A DNA stretch of 64,000 nt, taken from NCBI RefSeq assembly GCF_008329705.1, contig NZ_VTSX01000016.1:1-64000 (forward strand). The letters are read 5' to 3'. The translations under genes and the position numbers were made by a program. This document shows, in pieces, positions 1-8,833 of the stretch (its first letter is position 1; each line of letters begins with the position of its first letter). The DNA is from Chryseobacterium sp. SN22 (GTDB taxonomy: Bacteria > Bacteroidota > Bacteroidia > Flavobacteriales > Weeksellaceae). The notes under the pieces were generated by a model, which was not told where the DNA came from, ran no database searches, and worked only from the letters and a program-made list of their open reading frames with translations.

Positions 1-130
1 AAGTCATATCTTTCAATACAAAGTCAGGAATCGTTGCAAGGGCTGAAGTCGAAAATTATTTGAAAAATTCCGGGGCAGATGTCATGCTTCTTCAGGAAGA
101 TTTCGGAACGGCTTACAAATCTTCAGGCTT
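1..130 (+). pseudogene. Fragment of a possible endonuclease/exonuclease/phosphatase-family protein
   Basis: One frame is open from base 3 to a TGA at 180. Its first part reads like the N-terminal core of an EEP-superfamily protein: a strand containing ISFNTKSG, then an ADVMLLQE segment that resembles the metal-binding LQE motif. After about residue 42 the similarity stops and the same DNA begins to read, in another frame, as a BlaI-type repressor. The 5' end lies outside the window. What is seen is a truncated reading frame that runs into a different gene; the family call is tentative. Confidence 0.35.
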
Positions 131-133
131 GAT

Positions 134-409
134 CTTTTTCCTGAGCCGAAACCTCATACGAATACCGTTTCTACCATCCTGAAAGTGCTGAAAGAAAAAG
201 AATTCGTCGATTACAACGTATATGGAAGGCAGCATGAATATTTTCCGCGGGTAACCAAGGAGCAGTATTCCGGCAAAACCATGAAGAGCCTGGTGAAAAA
301 TTATTTCAAGGGTTCTTACAAAAGCGCCGTTTCTTTTCTGGTAGAGAAAAATGAGATGACGGTGGAGGACCTTGAAATGCTTTTAAACGAACTTAAAAAG
401 AAAAACTAA
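134..409 (+). pseudogene. BlaI/MecI-family repressor lacking its N-terminal part
   Basis: From about base 134 the frame reads LFPEPKPHTNTVSTILKVL, the typical second half of the BlaI/MecI winged-helix domain including the recognition helix, followed by the wing and the C-terminal dimerisation helices, ending in a TAA at 407. The first roughly 30 residues expected for the family (start codon, helices 1 and 2) are absent; upstream codons in this frame do not look like BlaI and hit a stop at 44. A GTG at 185 could start only a 74-residue remnant without the recognition helix. It lies 5 bases before the M56 gene, the usual blaI-blaR1 order. Either the repressor is broken by a deletion fusion or the left end of the sequence is misassembled. 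Confidence 0.6.
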
Positions 410-414
410 TTCCT

Positions 415-2301
415 ATGGAAACTGTACTTTTCTATTTCGGTAAAGTTATTTTATGCTCCGGTGTAACGTTTCTGTATTATCAGTTGTCTTTAAAAGACAG
501 GACGTTTCATCACTACAACAGATTTTATCTTTTGTCTGCGATGCTCCTCTCACTTCTGCTTCCTCTGATAAAGGTTGAAGACTTTACCATTGAAGTAAGC
601 AGTGATGTTTATAAGTTGATAGATCAGGTACAATATTTCAATACCATCAAAAACTCAGATTATGACGACATTTATTTTAGAATTATTTTTTCAGCTCTGG
701 GACTTGTTTCTTTCTGTTTTCTAGGAAGATTTGCCTACGGGATCTTCAGGATCCGCCAGCTGAAGGAAAGTTTCCCAAAGGAAACTTTCGACGGCATCAA
801 TTTTTACCGGACCGACCTTTCGGAGGCCCCGTTTTCTTACTTTAAGAATCTTTTCTGGAAGAATTCCATCACACTGAATTCCAATATCGGAAAACAGATC
901 CTAAAACACGAGATGGTGCATATTGAGCAGAAACATTCCTTCGATAAAATTTTTATTGAAATCATTACTTCTGTGTTCTGGTTCAATCCGTTCTTTCATA
1001 TCATCAAAAAAGAAATCAGTTTAATTCACGAATACCTGGCCGATAAAAAGGCCGTCAAACAATCGGATACCCAAGCATTTGCGCAGATGCTTTTGGCAAG
1101 CCACTTTTCCGGAAACCCGTTGCCTGCCACCAGTCCGTTTCTCAGTTCCAATCTAAAAAAACGATTAAAAATGTTACAGAAACCCAAAACCAAATTCGGA
1201 TATGCGCGTAGAATTTTAGCGTTACCGGTCGTATTTACAGTTGCATTTACCTACTTAGTCAATGCCAAAAACCAGGAGATCAAAGCCACCAATACGGAAA
1301 TTGAAAAAGCGGTTGCCCGGATCGGAAAGGGAGATCAGATCACTAGTCAACAAGATACGGTTGATATAAAAAAAGATACGATTGTTCCGGATCCGAAAAG
1401 AAGTATGGCTGCCCCGAAAGTGTACAGAAAAGCCGACGATGATAAGAAGATCGCAAATTTAAGCCAGAAACTTCAGAAGAAAACAGAGATGCTGCAGAAA
1501 CTTGAACCCAAAAGCGATGAATACTATAAAAATCTTGAAGAGATCGGAAAGCTTTCCGGTGAAATCGGGAAAATAGCGAGTACAAAGGATTATCTTAATT
1601 CTGCAATGGTCATTAAGATGAACGGAAAGGATATCAATATCAATGATTATTTCAGATCGAAAGAGTGGAAGGATGAAGTAAAAAACCTTAAGGAGCTTAA
1701 TATTGAAATGCCTGATATGCCCGAAATCAAGTTCGATTTTCCGGATATCCGGCAAGCACCCGATGCTCCTGATGCACCGGTTGTTCCAAGAGTGAAAGTC
1801 TATACTTTTAACGGTTCAAAAGATATGAAATGGTCTCCCGAAATGGAAAAAGCCATCAGAATATCCGAAAAGAAACCTAAAGAAACCGCATCTATGGCCA
1901 GAAAAAGGGCTAAGCTGGAAAAGGAAAGGGCCAGACTGGAAGAAAAAAGAGCCAAGCTGGAAGGCGAGAGGGTAAAACTGGAAGTTGAGCGGAGAGCATT
2001 GAACGGTGACCGCAAAGTATATTTGTACAGCAATGTTTCCAAAAAATTACCAACCGACAAAATTTTTAGAGTCAATACGGATAACATCAGAATTAATATG
2101 AAAGACCAGTCTTTGGCGGGTTCAGGAATAAAAAATCTTGATGGCAATACAGAGAATCTTAAAATCTACATCAACGGGAAAGAATCCACAAATGTACAGA
2201 TGCAGGCCCTGGATGCCAAAAATATCAAGACCGTCAACATCAATAAAACCTCCACCGACGGATCGAAAACCACCGGCGAGATCAGGATTGAAACAAAATA
2301 A
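415..2301 (+). CDS. M56-family BlaR1/MecR1-like membrane metallopeptidase
   Basis: A 628-residue protein with several N-terminal membrane segments (about residues 5-25, 35-52 and 90-112) and a zinc-protease motif HEMVH near residue 165, followed about 40 residues later by HEYLADKKA, which carries the third metal ligand typical of peptidase M56. A further membrane segment lies near residues 267-285. The C-terminal half is not a penicillin-binding domain; it is charged, contains a long coiled coil rich in K/R/E repeats (about residues 490-525) and ends in a strand-rich tail. In this family the protease cleaves or inactivates the adjacent BlaI repressor on sensing an envelope signal. Common architecture in Bacteroidota, where the sensed signal is usually unknown. 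It starts 5 bases after the blaI-like remnant. Confidence 0.85.
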   Translation: METVLFYFGKVILCSGVTFLYYQLSLKDRTFHHYNRFYLLSAMLLSLLLPLIKVEDFTIEVSSDVYKLIDQVQYFNTIKNSDYDDIYFRIIFSALGLVSFCFLGRFAYGIFRIRQLKESFPKETFDGINFYRTDLSEAPFSYFKNLFWKNSITLNSNIGKQILKHEMVHIEQKHSFDKIFIEIITSVFWFNPFFHIIKKEISLIHEYLADKKAVKQSDTQAFAQMLLASHFSGNPLPATSPFLSSNLKKRLKMLQKPKTKFGYARRILALPVVFTVAFTYLVNAKNQEIKATNTEIEKAVARIGKGDQITSQQDTVDIKKDTIVPDPKRSMAAPKVYRKADDDKKIANLSQKLQKKTEMLQKLEPKSDEYYKNLEEIGKLSGEIGKIASTKDYLNSAMVIKMNGKDININDYFRSKEWKDEVKNLKELNIEMPDMPEIKFDFPDIRQAPDAPDAPVVPRVKVYTFNGSKDMKWSPEMEKAIRISEKKPKETASMARKRAKLEKERARLEEKRAKLEGERVKLEVERRALNGDRKVYLYSNVSKKLPTDKIFRVNTDNIRINMKDQSLAGSGIKNLDGNTENLKIYINGKESTNVQMQALDAKNIKTVNINKTSTDGSKTTGEIRIETK

Positions 2302-2306
2302 TCACC

Positions 2307-2350
2307 AAAAGGCCCTGATATGATGAACTGAAAATCGGGCAGGGCCTTTT
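2307..2350 (+). terminator. Rho-independent terminator after the M56 gene
   Basis: Inverted repeat AAAAGGCCCTG / CAGGGCCTTTT ending in a short T-run, just after the stop codon at 2301. Confidence 0.75.
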
Positions 2351-2432
2351 ATTGAAATTCAGAAGTGTATGACTGATTGTTTAGTATCGGTCTTACATGA
2401 AAAAGTGAAAATTATAATCAATTAAATTAATC

Positions 2433-3335
2433 ATGAAAAAATTTTTAGCTTTCGGATGCCTTGTCTTAGGCATTCTTGCCCAGGCACAGATCAACCGTTT
2501 TTTCTACGAGTACAAATTCATACCGGATTCCAACAATAAGGAAGACGTAAAAAATGAAATGATGTACCTTGATATAGACGAAAAAGGGTCCACCTACTAT
2601 AGCCGTGATAAATTTGTCTCCGATTCCATCACTAATGTCGAAATTCAGAAACAGATGAAGTCTAATTCCGGAAATATGAATATTAACCGGAAAGAAAAAC
2701 AGGGACAGGTATCCTATAAAGTGACCAAGGCATATCCCGATTTTAACACCTATCTGTTCAGGAATATTTCCTCGGACCGGTACAAGATAAAAGAAGGCCA
2801 GAAGCCGGAATGGAAAATCCTTTCGGATAAGCAGAAGATAGGAGAATACAATACCCAAAAGGCGACTACGAGTTTTGGGGGAAGAGAATGGGTGGCATGG
2901 TTTTCAACGGATATTCCCTTTCAGGATGGCCCATATAAATTCTATGGATTGCCGGGATTAATTGTAAAAATTGAAGATACCACAGGGTCGCATATCATGA
3001 CTTTGGTAGGAAACAAAAAAATTGCTGAAGTTTCAGCATCAGACAAGGAGCCCGAACTGCCGCAGAACATCAGGGTTTTGGGAATGGGAGGAAAAGAACT
3101 CGAAGTGACAGAGAACCAGTTCAGAAAAGTCTGGAAAGACTATGTGAATGATCCTACTAAAAACATGAAACAGATGATGGGAGGGAATGGTGATGTTAAA
3201 GTGTCATTTAAATTCAAGGATGCTAGCGGAAAAGAAATTTCTGATCCCAACCAGGTGATGCGGGCCAGGGAAAAAAATACCAGAGAGAGGCTGGCCAAAG
3301 ATAATAATCCCATTGAACCGGAACTGTTGAAGTAA
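2433..3335 (+). CDS. GLPGLI family exported protein
   Basis: A 300-residue protein with a signal peptide (cleavage expected after about residue 18, at AQAQ). It contains the diagnostic sequence YGLPGLIVKI near residue 173, which defines the GLPGLI family (Porphyromonas-type repeat proteins found almost only in Bacteroidota). The molecular function of the family is unknown; members are often encoded near TonB-dependent receptors or envelope sensors. Monocistronic here: terminators lie on both sides. It is downstream of the M56 sensor gene, a neighbourhood often seen in flavobacteria. Confidence 0.9.
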   Translation: MKKFLAFGCLVLGILAQAQINRFFYEYKFIPDSNNKEDVKNEMMYLDIDEKGSTYYSRDKFVSDSITNVEIQKQMKSNSGNMNINRKEKQGQVSYKVTKAYPDFNTYLFRNISSDRYKIKEGQKPEWKILSDKQKIGEYNTQKATTSFGGREWVAWFSTDIPFQDGPYKFYGLPGLIVKIEDTTGSHIMTLVGNKKIAEVSASDKEPELPQNIRVLGMGGKELEVTENQFRKVWKDYVNDPTKNMKQMMGGNGDVKVSFKFKDASGKEISDPNQVMRAREKNTRERLAKDNNPIEPELLK

Positions 3336-3357
3336 TACATACCGTAATATTCATATC

Positions 3358-3396
3358 AAACAGGGTGAAAATCATTTTTCATCCTGTTTTCTTTTT
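3358..3396 (+). terminator. Rho-independent terminator after the GLPGLI gene
   Basis: Hairpin with arms AAACAGGGTGAAAA and TTTTTCATCCTGTTT (one G-U pair) followed by a T-rich run. Confidence 0.75.
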
Positions 3397-3441
3397 ATTA
3401 TCTTTAAATGATCAACCAAAATCATCACCAATAAACAAACT

Positions 3442-4014
3442 ATGACAGAAAAAGAAAAGTGCGCGCAGGGGCTTCTGTATAATGCAAATTATGACCAGGA
3501 ACTCATCAATGAAAGAATAACAGCAAAAGATCTTTGCCAGGAATACAACAACCTGAAAAATTCAGATTCTGAAGGCCGGACTGCCTTACTCAAAAAAATA
3601 TTAGGGAAAACAGACGGAAATATCTGGATTGAACCAGCCTTCTGGTGCGATTACGGATATAATATTGAAGTGGGGGAGAATTTTTACTCCAATCACAACC
3701 TCGTAATTTTAGATTGTGCAAAAGTGACTTTCGGAAGTAATGTTTTCATCGGCCCGAACTGCAGTTTTTATACAGCCAGTCATCCGATCGATGTCAGGCA
3801 GCGCAATCAAGGACTGGAATCTGCCCATCCGATCGAGATTGGAGACAATGTATGGTTCGGAGGAAATGTCGTCGTGCTTCCGGGGATTACCATCGGGAAT
3901 AACACGGTGATCGGAGCGGGAAGCGTTGTAACGAAGGATATTCCGGATAATGTGGTCGCTGTAGGAAATCCCTGTAGGGTTATTAAAACGATTACGGAAA
4001 ATAATCAGGTATAA
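3442..4014 (+). CDS. maa: Maltose/galactoside O-acetyltransferase family protein
   Basis: A 190-residue protein of the left-handed beta-helix acetyltransferase group (CysE/LacA/NodL). An N-terminal cap of about 60 residues (EKEKCAQGLLYNANYDQEL) is typical of maltose acetyltransferase. Hexapeptide repeats run from about residue 70 to 180, and ASHPID near residue 114 carries the catalytic histidine. It should move acetyl from acetyl-CoA to a hydroxyl of a sugar; the actual acceptor cannot be read from sequence. Single gene between terminators. Confidence 0.9.
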   Translation: MTEKEKCAQGLLYNANYDQELINERITAKDLCQEYNNLKNSDSEGRTALLKKILGKTDGNIWIEPAFWCDYGYNIEVGENFYSNHNLVILDCAKVTFGSNVFIGPNCSFYTASHPIDVRQRNQGLESAHPIEIGDNVWFGGNVVVLPGITIGNNTVIGAGSVVTKDIPDNVVAVGNPCRVIKTITENNQV

Positions 4015-4051
4015 AAACAGGCGCGGAAACAAAGTTTCCGCGCCTGTTTTT
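4013..4051. terminator. Bidirectional terminator between the acetyltransferase and transaldolase genes
   Basis: Strong hairpin, arms AACAGGCGCGGAAAC and GTTTCCGCGCCTGTT, with a T-run on the + strand and A-run before it, so it can serve both converging genes. Confidence 0.85.
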
Positions 4052-4071
4052 CTTTATATTATAATCAGTGC

Positions 4072-4725
4072 TTATGCCAATTTCTGAGAATCTGCAATAA
4101 ACTGAGCCAATCCGTTATCCGTTAAAGGATGTTTCAGCAGGCTCAAGATCGGAGGAAGCGGTGACGTGATCACATCAGCACCGATCTTCGCACAGTCGAT
4201 GATGTGCATCGCATGACGGATTGAAGCTGCCAGAATTTCTGTTTCATACATATAGTTATCGAAAATCAACCGGATTTCCCGGATCAGGTTTAATCCGTCG
4301 GTTGAAATATCATCCAGTCTTCCCAAGAAAGGAGAAACGTAAGTAGCACCTGCTTTTGCTGCAAGAAGCGCCTGTCCCGGAGAGAAAATTAAGGTACAGT
4401 TGGTTTTGATGCCTTTATCTGAAAAATATTTTAACGCTTTGATCCCGTCTTTGATCATCGGGATTTTTACTACGATGTTCGGGTGGATGGCCGCCAGCTC
4501 ATCCCCTTCTTTAATCATTTCTTCATATGTGGTAGAAAGTACTTCAGCCGATATATCGCCGTCTACGATCTCACAGATCGCTTTATAGTGATTCTTAATT
4601 GCTTCTGCTCCCCGGATTCCTTCTTTCGCCATCAATGACGGATTCGTCGTTACCCCATCAAGGATTCCCAGATCTTTTGCTTCTTTGATCTGCTCTAAAT
4701 TGGCCGTGTCAATAAAAAATTTCAT
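4072..4725 (-). CDS. fsa: Transaldolase / fructose-6-phosphate aldolase family protein
   Basis: A 217-residue TIM-barrel protein of the short transaldolase group (TalC/FSA, usual length 210-220). [16 protein letters not shown] at the start, TTNPSL near residue 27 and VVKIPM (Schiff-base lysine near residue 86) are the family hallmarks. It transfers a dihydroxyacetone unit between sugar phosphates in the non-oxidative pentose phosphate pathway, or cleaves fructose 6-phosphate. Many bacteria with no long-form transaldolase use this form, and sequence alone does not settle which activity dominates. Transcribed alone, with a TATCTTTG promoter element just upstream. Confidence 0.9.
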   Translation of the reverse strand: MKFFIDTANLEQIKEAKDLGILDGVTTNPSLMAKEGIRGAEAIKNHYKAICEIVDGDISAEVLSTTYEEMIKEGDELAAIHPNIVVKIPMIKDGIKALKYFSDKGIKTNCTLIFSPGQALLAAKAGATYVSPFLGRLDDISTDGLNLIREIRLIFDNYMYETEILAASIRHAMHIIDCAKIGADVITSPLPPILSLLKHPLTDNGLAQFIADSQKLA

Positions 4726-4746
4726 TTGTTTTGAGATTTATTTATA

Positions 4747-4754
4747 CAAAGATA
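4747..4754 (-). promoter_or_regulatory. Probable -7 promoter element of the transaldolase gene
   Basis: TATCTTTG on the minus strand matches the Bacteroidota consensus TAnnTTTG and lies 21 bases before the start codon. No clear -33 TTG is seen. Confidence 0.55.
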
Positions 4755-4800
4755 GTCATTCCGTTTTTGAGGAGGAAATTAATTTTGGTTAAGGTTAAAA

Positions 4801-5080
4801 AGTGAAGGGTGAATGGTCAATGGTCAATCCGCTTCGCTTGTCAATTTAAATAAAGTTTGGATTTTCAATCATAAAACCTCAAAGCATACCTTAACCGCAA
4901 TTCCACTCCCTTGGAGGGGTGGCGAAAATTCCGAAGGAATTTTTGACGGGGTGGTTTTGAGAACCCGCATTTTAAATGGTGAATAGTCAATCGCTTTGCT
5001 TGTCAATTTTAAATTCACCATTCATTTGCCATGCAAAATTCACCATTCACTTGTATCAGCAAATTCACCATTGACATCAA
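4801..5080. repeat. Intergenic dispersed repeat, copy 1
   Basis: The 400-base gap 4726-5125 holds no gene. It contains repeated phrases: GTGAATGGTCAATGG with GCTTCGCTTGTCAATTT (4807-4848), CTCCCTTGGAGGGGTGGCG (4906-4924) followed by a copy reading GACGGGGTGG, GGTGAATAGTCAATCGCTTTGC (4978-4999, with a small mismatch set), and inverted AAATTCACCATTC phrases (5008-5075). Related phrases recur at 14116-14325, which marks this as a dispersed non-coding repeat family. Confidence 0.6.
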
Positions 5081-5092
5081 TAAACGGCAAAG

Positions 5093-5121
5093 AAAAAAGA
5101 CCCGGAAGAATCGGGTCTTTC
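5093..5121 (-). terminator. Terminator of the TPR protein gene
   Basis: Minus-strand hairpin AAAGACCCGATTCTTCCGGG-type, stem AAAGACCCG/CGGGTCTTT, followed by a T-run. Confidence 0.8.
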
Positions 5122-5125
5122 AACA

Positions 5126-5677
5126 CTATGAATTTAAAGCCTGGCTTAATTTTACGGCGTCCTGATTGCTTGGATCATACTGCAACGATTTGGCGATATG
5201 TTCTTTCGCTTTGTCAGGGTTGCTTTGCTGTTCGGAGAAAGCGACATAGAAATAGGCATAGGCCAGATTCTTTTTATTCTGTTCTACCTCTTCCGGCTTT
5301 ACGGTCGCAATATATTTCTCATAAGCCAGTTTGGCGTTGGCATCATCTTTAGCAGACTGATAGGCATAGGCCTGGCTGTAGTAAGAAGGCGCCCAGTCCG
5401 GCAGCAATACCGATATTTTTTTCCAGGTCTCAATCGCATTGGTCCAGTCAGATGCTTCCTGATAAGCTCCAGCTAACTGAGCAAGGGATTCCGTATCTTT
5501 AGGATTGGCTTCGATTTTCTTTTTAAGCGCATCGATGGCTGGATTTCCCGTTGCCTGAACGGTTGCGGTGGTCGTAGTGGCACTGTCCGTCTGAGTTGTC
5601 TGTGCGTTGGCAAAACTTACGGCTCCTGTCAATATCAAACCTAATAAAAGGTTTCTGTTCATTTTTGTCATTTTCAT
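5126..5677 (-). CDS. Exported tetratricopeptide-repeat protein
   Basis: A 183-residue protein with a signal peptide (hydrophobic LLLGLILTGAVSFANAQ), a short T/A-rich linker and then about four helical TPR-like units from residue 45 to the end (patterns such as ESLAQLAGAYQEASDWTNAI and DDANAKLAYEKYI). Probably a periplasmic scaffold; partners unknown. Monocistronic with its own terminator. A near-consensus TACCTTTA lies upstream at 5703-5710. Two further in-frame ATG codons shortly after the first make the exact start uncertain by a few residues. Confidence 0.85.
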   Translation of the reverse strand: MKMTKMNRNLLLGLILTGAVSFANAQTTQTDSATTTTATVQATGNPAIDALKKKIEANPKDTESLAQLAGAYQEASDWTNAIETWKKISVLLPDWAPSYYSQAYAYQSAKDDANAKLAYEKYIATVKPEEVEQNKKNLAYAYFYVAFSEQQSNPDKAKEHIAKSLQYDPSNQDAVKLSQALNS

Positions 5678-5822
5678 AATTCCTACATTTTAAACGTGTT
5701 ATAAAGGTAGAAAATTCCATTTTTATGAAAAAATAAAATTCAGAAGCTTTAAGGTTTTTTAGAAAACATTAACGGGACCAACTATTTTTTTATCATAATT
5801 TTAGATTCGCAGCAGTTTGGAT

Positions 5823-5830
5823 TATCTTTG
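5823..5830 (+). promoter_or_regulatory. Probable -7 promoter element of pepE
   Basis: TATCTTTG, 25 bases before the pepE start; matches TAnnTTTG. Confidence 0.5.
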
Positions 5831-5855
5831 TAAGTGACAACAAAGTGTAAAATTT

Positions 5856-6548
5856 ATGAACATTATACTCGCATCTACCTCCACACTTTTCGGCGGGCAG
5901 TATCTGGAATACTTAAAAGAAGAAATCATTAAACTATACGAGGGAATTGATGAAATCATCTTCATTCCCTTTGCAAGGCCCGGTGGGATTTCTCATGAGG
6001 ATTACACGGAAAAAGCAAAGTCTTTCTTTAATGGCATTGATATTAAAATAACAGGGCTTCATGAATTTGCTGATAAGGCTGAAGCGGTTAACCAGGCCAA
6101 AGGTTTCTTTACAGGCGGCGGAAATACGTTTCTGTTGGTTAAAACGTTGCATGAAGAAGGGCTGATGAATGTGCTGAAGCAAAGTATAGAGAGCGGAAAG
6201 CCGTATTTGGGCTGCAGCGCCGGCAGCAACATCGGCGGACAGAATATGAAAACCACGAACGATATGCCGATTGTATATCCTCCGAGCTTCGAGTGCATGG
6301 GACTGGTTCCGTTCAACATCAACCCGCATTACCTCGATCCGAACCCCGATCTGAAGCATAACGGTGAAACAAGGGAAACGAGAATCAGAGAATTTTTAAC
6401 ACAGAACGATCTTAAAGTCGTAGGCCTTCGCGAAGGAAACTGGATCAGGAGAACCGGCGACCGGATAACGGTAGAAGGCACCGAAATGACGAGGATTTTT
6501 GAAAAAAATAAAGAGCCGTACGAGATTGAGTCGGGTTCTGAGCTGTAG
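5856..6548 (+). CDS. pepE: Dipeptidase E (peptidase family S51)
   Basis: A 230-residue protein matching the usual length of alpha-aspartyl dipeptidase. FFTGGGNTFLLV near residue 87 and the nucleophile loop LGCSAGSN near residue 118 (catalytic Ser) identify family S51; INPHYLDP contributes the His region. The enzyme cleaves N-terminal Asp-Xaa dipeptides in the cytoplasm. Cyanophycinase, encoded at 52.7 kb, belongs to the same family, so this window holds two S51 members. The next gene begins 5 bases after the stop. Confidence 0.92.
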   Translation: MNIILASTSTLFGGQYLEYLKEEIIKLYEGIDEIIFIPFARPGGISHEDYTEKAKSFFNGIDIKITGLHEFADKAEAVNQAKGFFTGGGNTFLLVKTLHEEGLMNVLKQSIESGKPYLGCSAGSNIGGQNMKTTNDMPIVYPPSFECMGLVPFNINPHYLDPNPDLKHNGETRETRIREFLTQNDLKVVGLREGNWIRRTGDRITVEGTEMTRIFEKNKEPYEIESGSEL

Positions 6549-6553
6549 CAGTT

Positions 6554-7405
6554 ATGAAATATTCAAAACGGGAAACCGATCAGTTTGTTGAAACCTATCT
6601 ACTCAATTTTCAGCTAAACGGTAAGGGTTGGCATAAACTAATCCGTGATATGCTCTACGAATTTTGCCTGGCGGGCTGGAATCTTGATGACAGAGTCGGA
6701 GGAAAAGAAAAATTTGGCGGGTTGCGGTGCTATGCCTTTTCAGAAGACGAGAAACTCAATACTGAAATTCAGGAAATAATAAGAAAATATGAATACTTAT
6801 CGGTTAAAACCTGCGAGAAATGCGGCAGTGCGGGCAAATTAAGAGTGGTCAATGGCTGGGATATAACTTTGTGCATTAACCATTATATAAAAGACATATC
6901 TGTTATTCATATTAAAGATGACTCTGTTTTTCTTAATGACGGTTTTCTGTTTAAGCTAAGTGAAATAAAAAAGATAGACACACTCAATTCTTTTAGGGGG
7001 ATGCAGGTATATTTATCCGGCGATGAAACATATATTTCATTAAATGTCAGAAACCCCAACTATTATCTGTTGTTAAGATCCCTCCCGTTACATCTGTTTT
7101 CGGAAGAAGACGGGAATAAGATCAGATTAATGTTTGAAAATCTGGAAGACTGTGAAATCTGCGGATATAAAGCCCTTTGGAAAGACCACTGTTTAAGATG
7201 TAATGAAGAACCCTGGCAGGAATCTTTACTGGAAGACTATGAAGATAAAACAGAATATGTAAAGCGATCCCAGATGTTACTTTTTATGGATCAGGACAGC
7301 TATGAAGAAGTTTCCGATTTCTGTGACCGGTCATTTGAAAAGACGGAAAATTACCGGATTCTTTTTAATGAAGAAGAATTTAAAGAATTCGAAAAAGACT
7401 GGTAA
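6554..7405 (+). CDS. Unknown protein with KEKFGGLR motif and zinc-ribbon cysteines
   Basis: A 283-residue protein that I cannot assign to a named family. GGKEKFGGLRCY near residue 50, followed by a CEKCGSAG ribbon half near residue 90 and LCINHYI, matches a group of small unknown proteins in many bacteria that pair a KEKFGGLR-type segment with a zinc ribbon. Further cysteine pairs occur late (CEICGYKALWKDHCLRC, about residues 198-214). No signal peptide or membrane segment. It follows pepE by 5 bases, so cotranscription is likely, but no shared function is evident. The sequence is more AT-rich than its neighbours. Confidence 0.75.
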   Translation: MKYSKRETDQFVETYLLNFQLNGKGWHKLIRDMLYEFCLAGWNLDDRVGGKEKFGGLRCYAFSEDEKLNTEIQEIIRKYEYLSVKTCEKCGSAGKLRVVNGWDITLCINHYIKDISVIHIKDDSVFLNDGFLFKLSEIKKIDTLNSFRGMQVYLSGDETYISLNVRNPNYYLLLRSLPLHLFSEEDGNKIRLMFENLEDCEICGYKALWKDHCLRCNEEPWQESLLEDYEDKTEYVKRSQMLLFMDQDSYEEVSDFCDRSFEKTENYRILFNEEEFKEFEKDW

Positions 7406-7430
7406 GGCAAAAAGTGCCGTAATTTTAAAT

Positions 7431-7438
7431 TATATTTG
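7431..7438 (+). promoter_or_regulatory. Probable -7 promoter element of the dacB gene
   Basis: TATATTTG matches TAnnTTTG and lies 15 bases before the ATG at 7454. It overlaps a TTG at 7436 in the same frame, arguing that the ATG, not that TTG, is the start. Confidence 0.55.
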
Positions 7439-7453
7439 AATAAACAATCCTTC

Positions 7454-8824
7454 ATGAAAAACGTTTTCCCGATATTTCTCCTTTCAACCCAAATGGTCAT
7501 GGCGCAGAATATTGCTCTTAAATTGGATGCTGCCACCAAAAACCTGATGGAATCCTCCGGTGCGGTTTCGTCTAATTTATCCTTTTATGTTTCGGATGAA
7601 AGCGGGAATCCCGTTTATGATTATCAGGGAAACAAAGGCCTTTCCACTGCTTCGACCCAGAAGATATTCACAGCAGCGGCAGCTTTGGAAGTTTTGGGTA
7701 AAAATTATACCTATAAAACAACGTCGGCCTATTCCGGAACAATTTCAAACGGGAACCTGAACGGCAATCTGTTCATCAGCTCAACCGGTGATCCAACCCT
7801 GGGAAGCTGGAGGTACGACTCGTATAAACCGGAAAATTTTAAGCAGAAACTCATAGAGGCCGTCAGGAAATCGGGCATCAAAAAAATATCAGGCGACCTG
7901 ATCGTTGACGATTCATATTTCGACCACCAGACCATTCCGGGAGGATGGCCGTGGGATGATCTGGGGAACTATTACGGAGCCGGCGCCTGGGGCGTCAACT
8001 GGCGCGAAAACCAGTTCGATATCAACATCAACGGAACGGAATTCAAAAGTTTTTCCTACCCTCTGGAAGGCGTCAGCTGGCTGAATGACCTGAAAGCAGG
8101 AGGGAGCTCGGACCAGAGTTTAGTTTTTACCGCACCTTATTCCCCTGTAGCGCTGATTAACGGAACCCTGCCCTCAAAACTGGTAACGGTTTCCGGAGCT
8201 GTTCCCAATCCGCCTCTGCAGCTGGGAATGGAGATCGGGCAATGGCTGAAAGAATCAGGAATTGATCTTTCAGGGAAAGTAGTTACGAATTCCCAGCTTG
8301 AAATCGAAGGAAAGAAACCTTTGGAATTCCCTGGACAGAACCTTATCCTTACCTACGAATCACCGACTTTAGATAAAATCGTCTATTGGTTTTTAAGGAA
8401 AAGCATCAATATGTACGGTGAAACATTAATTAAAACTTTAGCCAAAGAAAAGAAAGGGAATCCAAGCTTTAAAACGGGGGTTGCCTACCTGAAAGAATTC
8501 TGGAAAGGTAAGGGAATCAATCCGGCGATGATCAATTTTGCAGACGGAAGCGGGCTTTCTCCTCAGAATTACGTTTCGGCAAAAGCGGAAGTACAGGCTC
8601 TGCTGTATGCTAAAAAACAGCCTTGGTTTGAAGTATATTACGAAGGTTTTCCTACCCAGGACAACGGCATCAAAATGAAAAGCGGAACCATGAGAGACAC
8701 CAAATCCTACGCGGGTTTCCACACTTCAAAAGAAGGGAAGAAATACGTATTTTCAATCATCATCAACAATTACCAGGGCAGTGGCAGCACAGAACTGCAG
8801 AAGATCCTGAATGTTTTAAAATAA
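7454..8824 (+). CDS. dacB: D-alanyl-D-alanine carboxypeptidase/endopeptidase (PBP4, peptidase S13)
   Basis: A 456-residue exported protein. From the chosen ATG it has a signal peptide (FPIFLLSTQMVMAQ). Penicillin-binding motifs are present: STQK (SxxK, near residue 65), SIN (SxN) in KSINMYGE near residue 320, and KSGT (KTG box) near residue 410. The large insert between SxxK and SxN is typical of class C low-molecular-weight PBPs. It trims peptidoglycan stem peptides or cross-links in the periplasm. The histidine kinase gene begins 9 bases downstream, suggesting one transcript. Confidence 0.93.
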   Translation: MKNVFPIFLLSTQMVMAQNIALKLDAATKNLMESSGAVSSNLSFYVSDESGNPVYDYQGNKGLSTASTQKIFTAAAALEVLGKNYTYKTTSAYSGTISNGNLNGNLFISSTGDPTLGSWRYDSYKPENFKQKLIEAVRKSGIKKISGDLIVDDSYFDHQTIPGGWPWDDLGNYYGAGAWGVNWRENQFDININGTEFKSFSYPLEGVSWLNDLKAGGSSDQSLVFTAPYSPVALINGTLPSKLVTVSGAVPNPPLQLGMEIGQWLKESGIDLSGKVVTNSQLEIEGKKPLEFPGQNLILTYESPTLDKIVYWFLRKSINMYGETLIKTLAKEKKGNPSFKTGVAYLKEFWKGKGINPAMINFADGSGLSPQNYVSAKAEVQALLYAKKQPWFEVYYEGFPTQDNGIKMKSGTMRDTKSYAGFHTSKEGKKYVFSIIINNYQGSGSTELQKILNVLK

Positions 8825-8833
8825 ATCAACATT

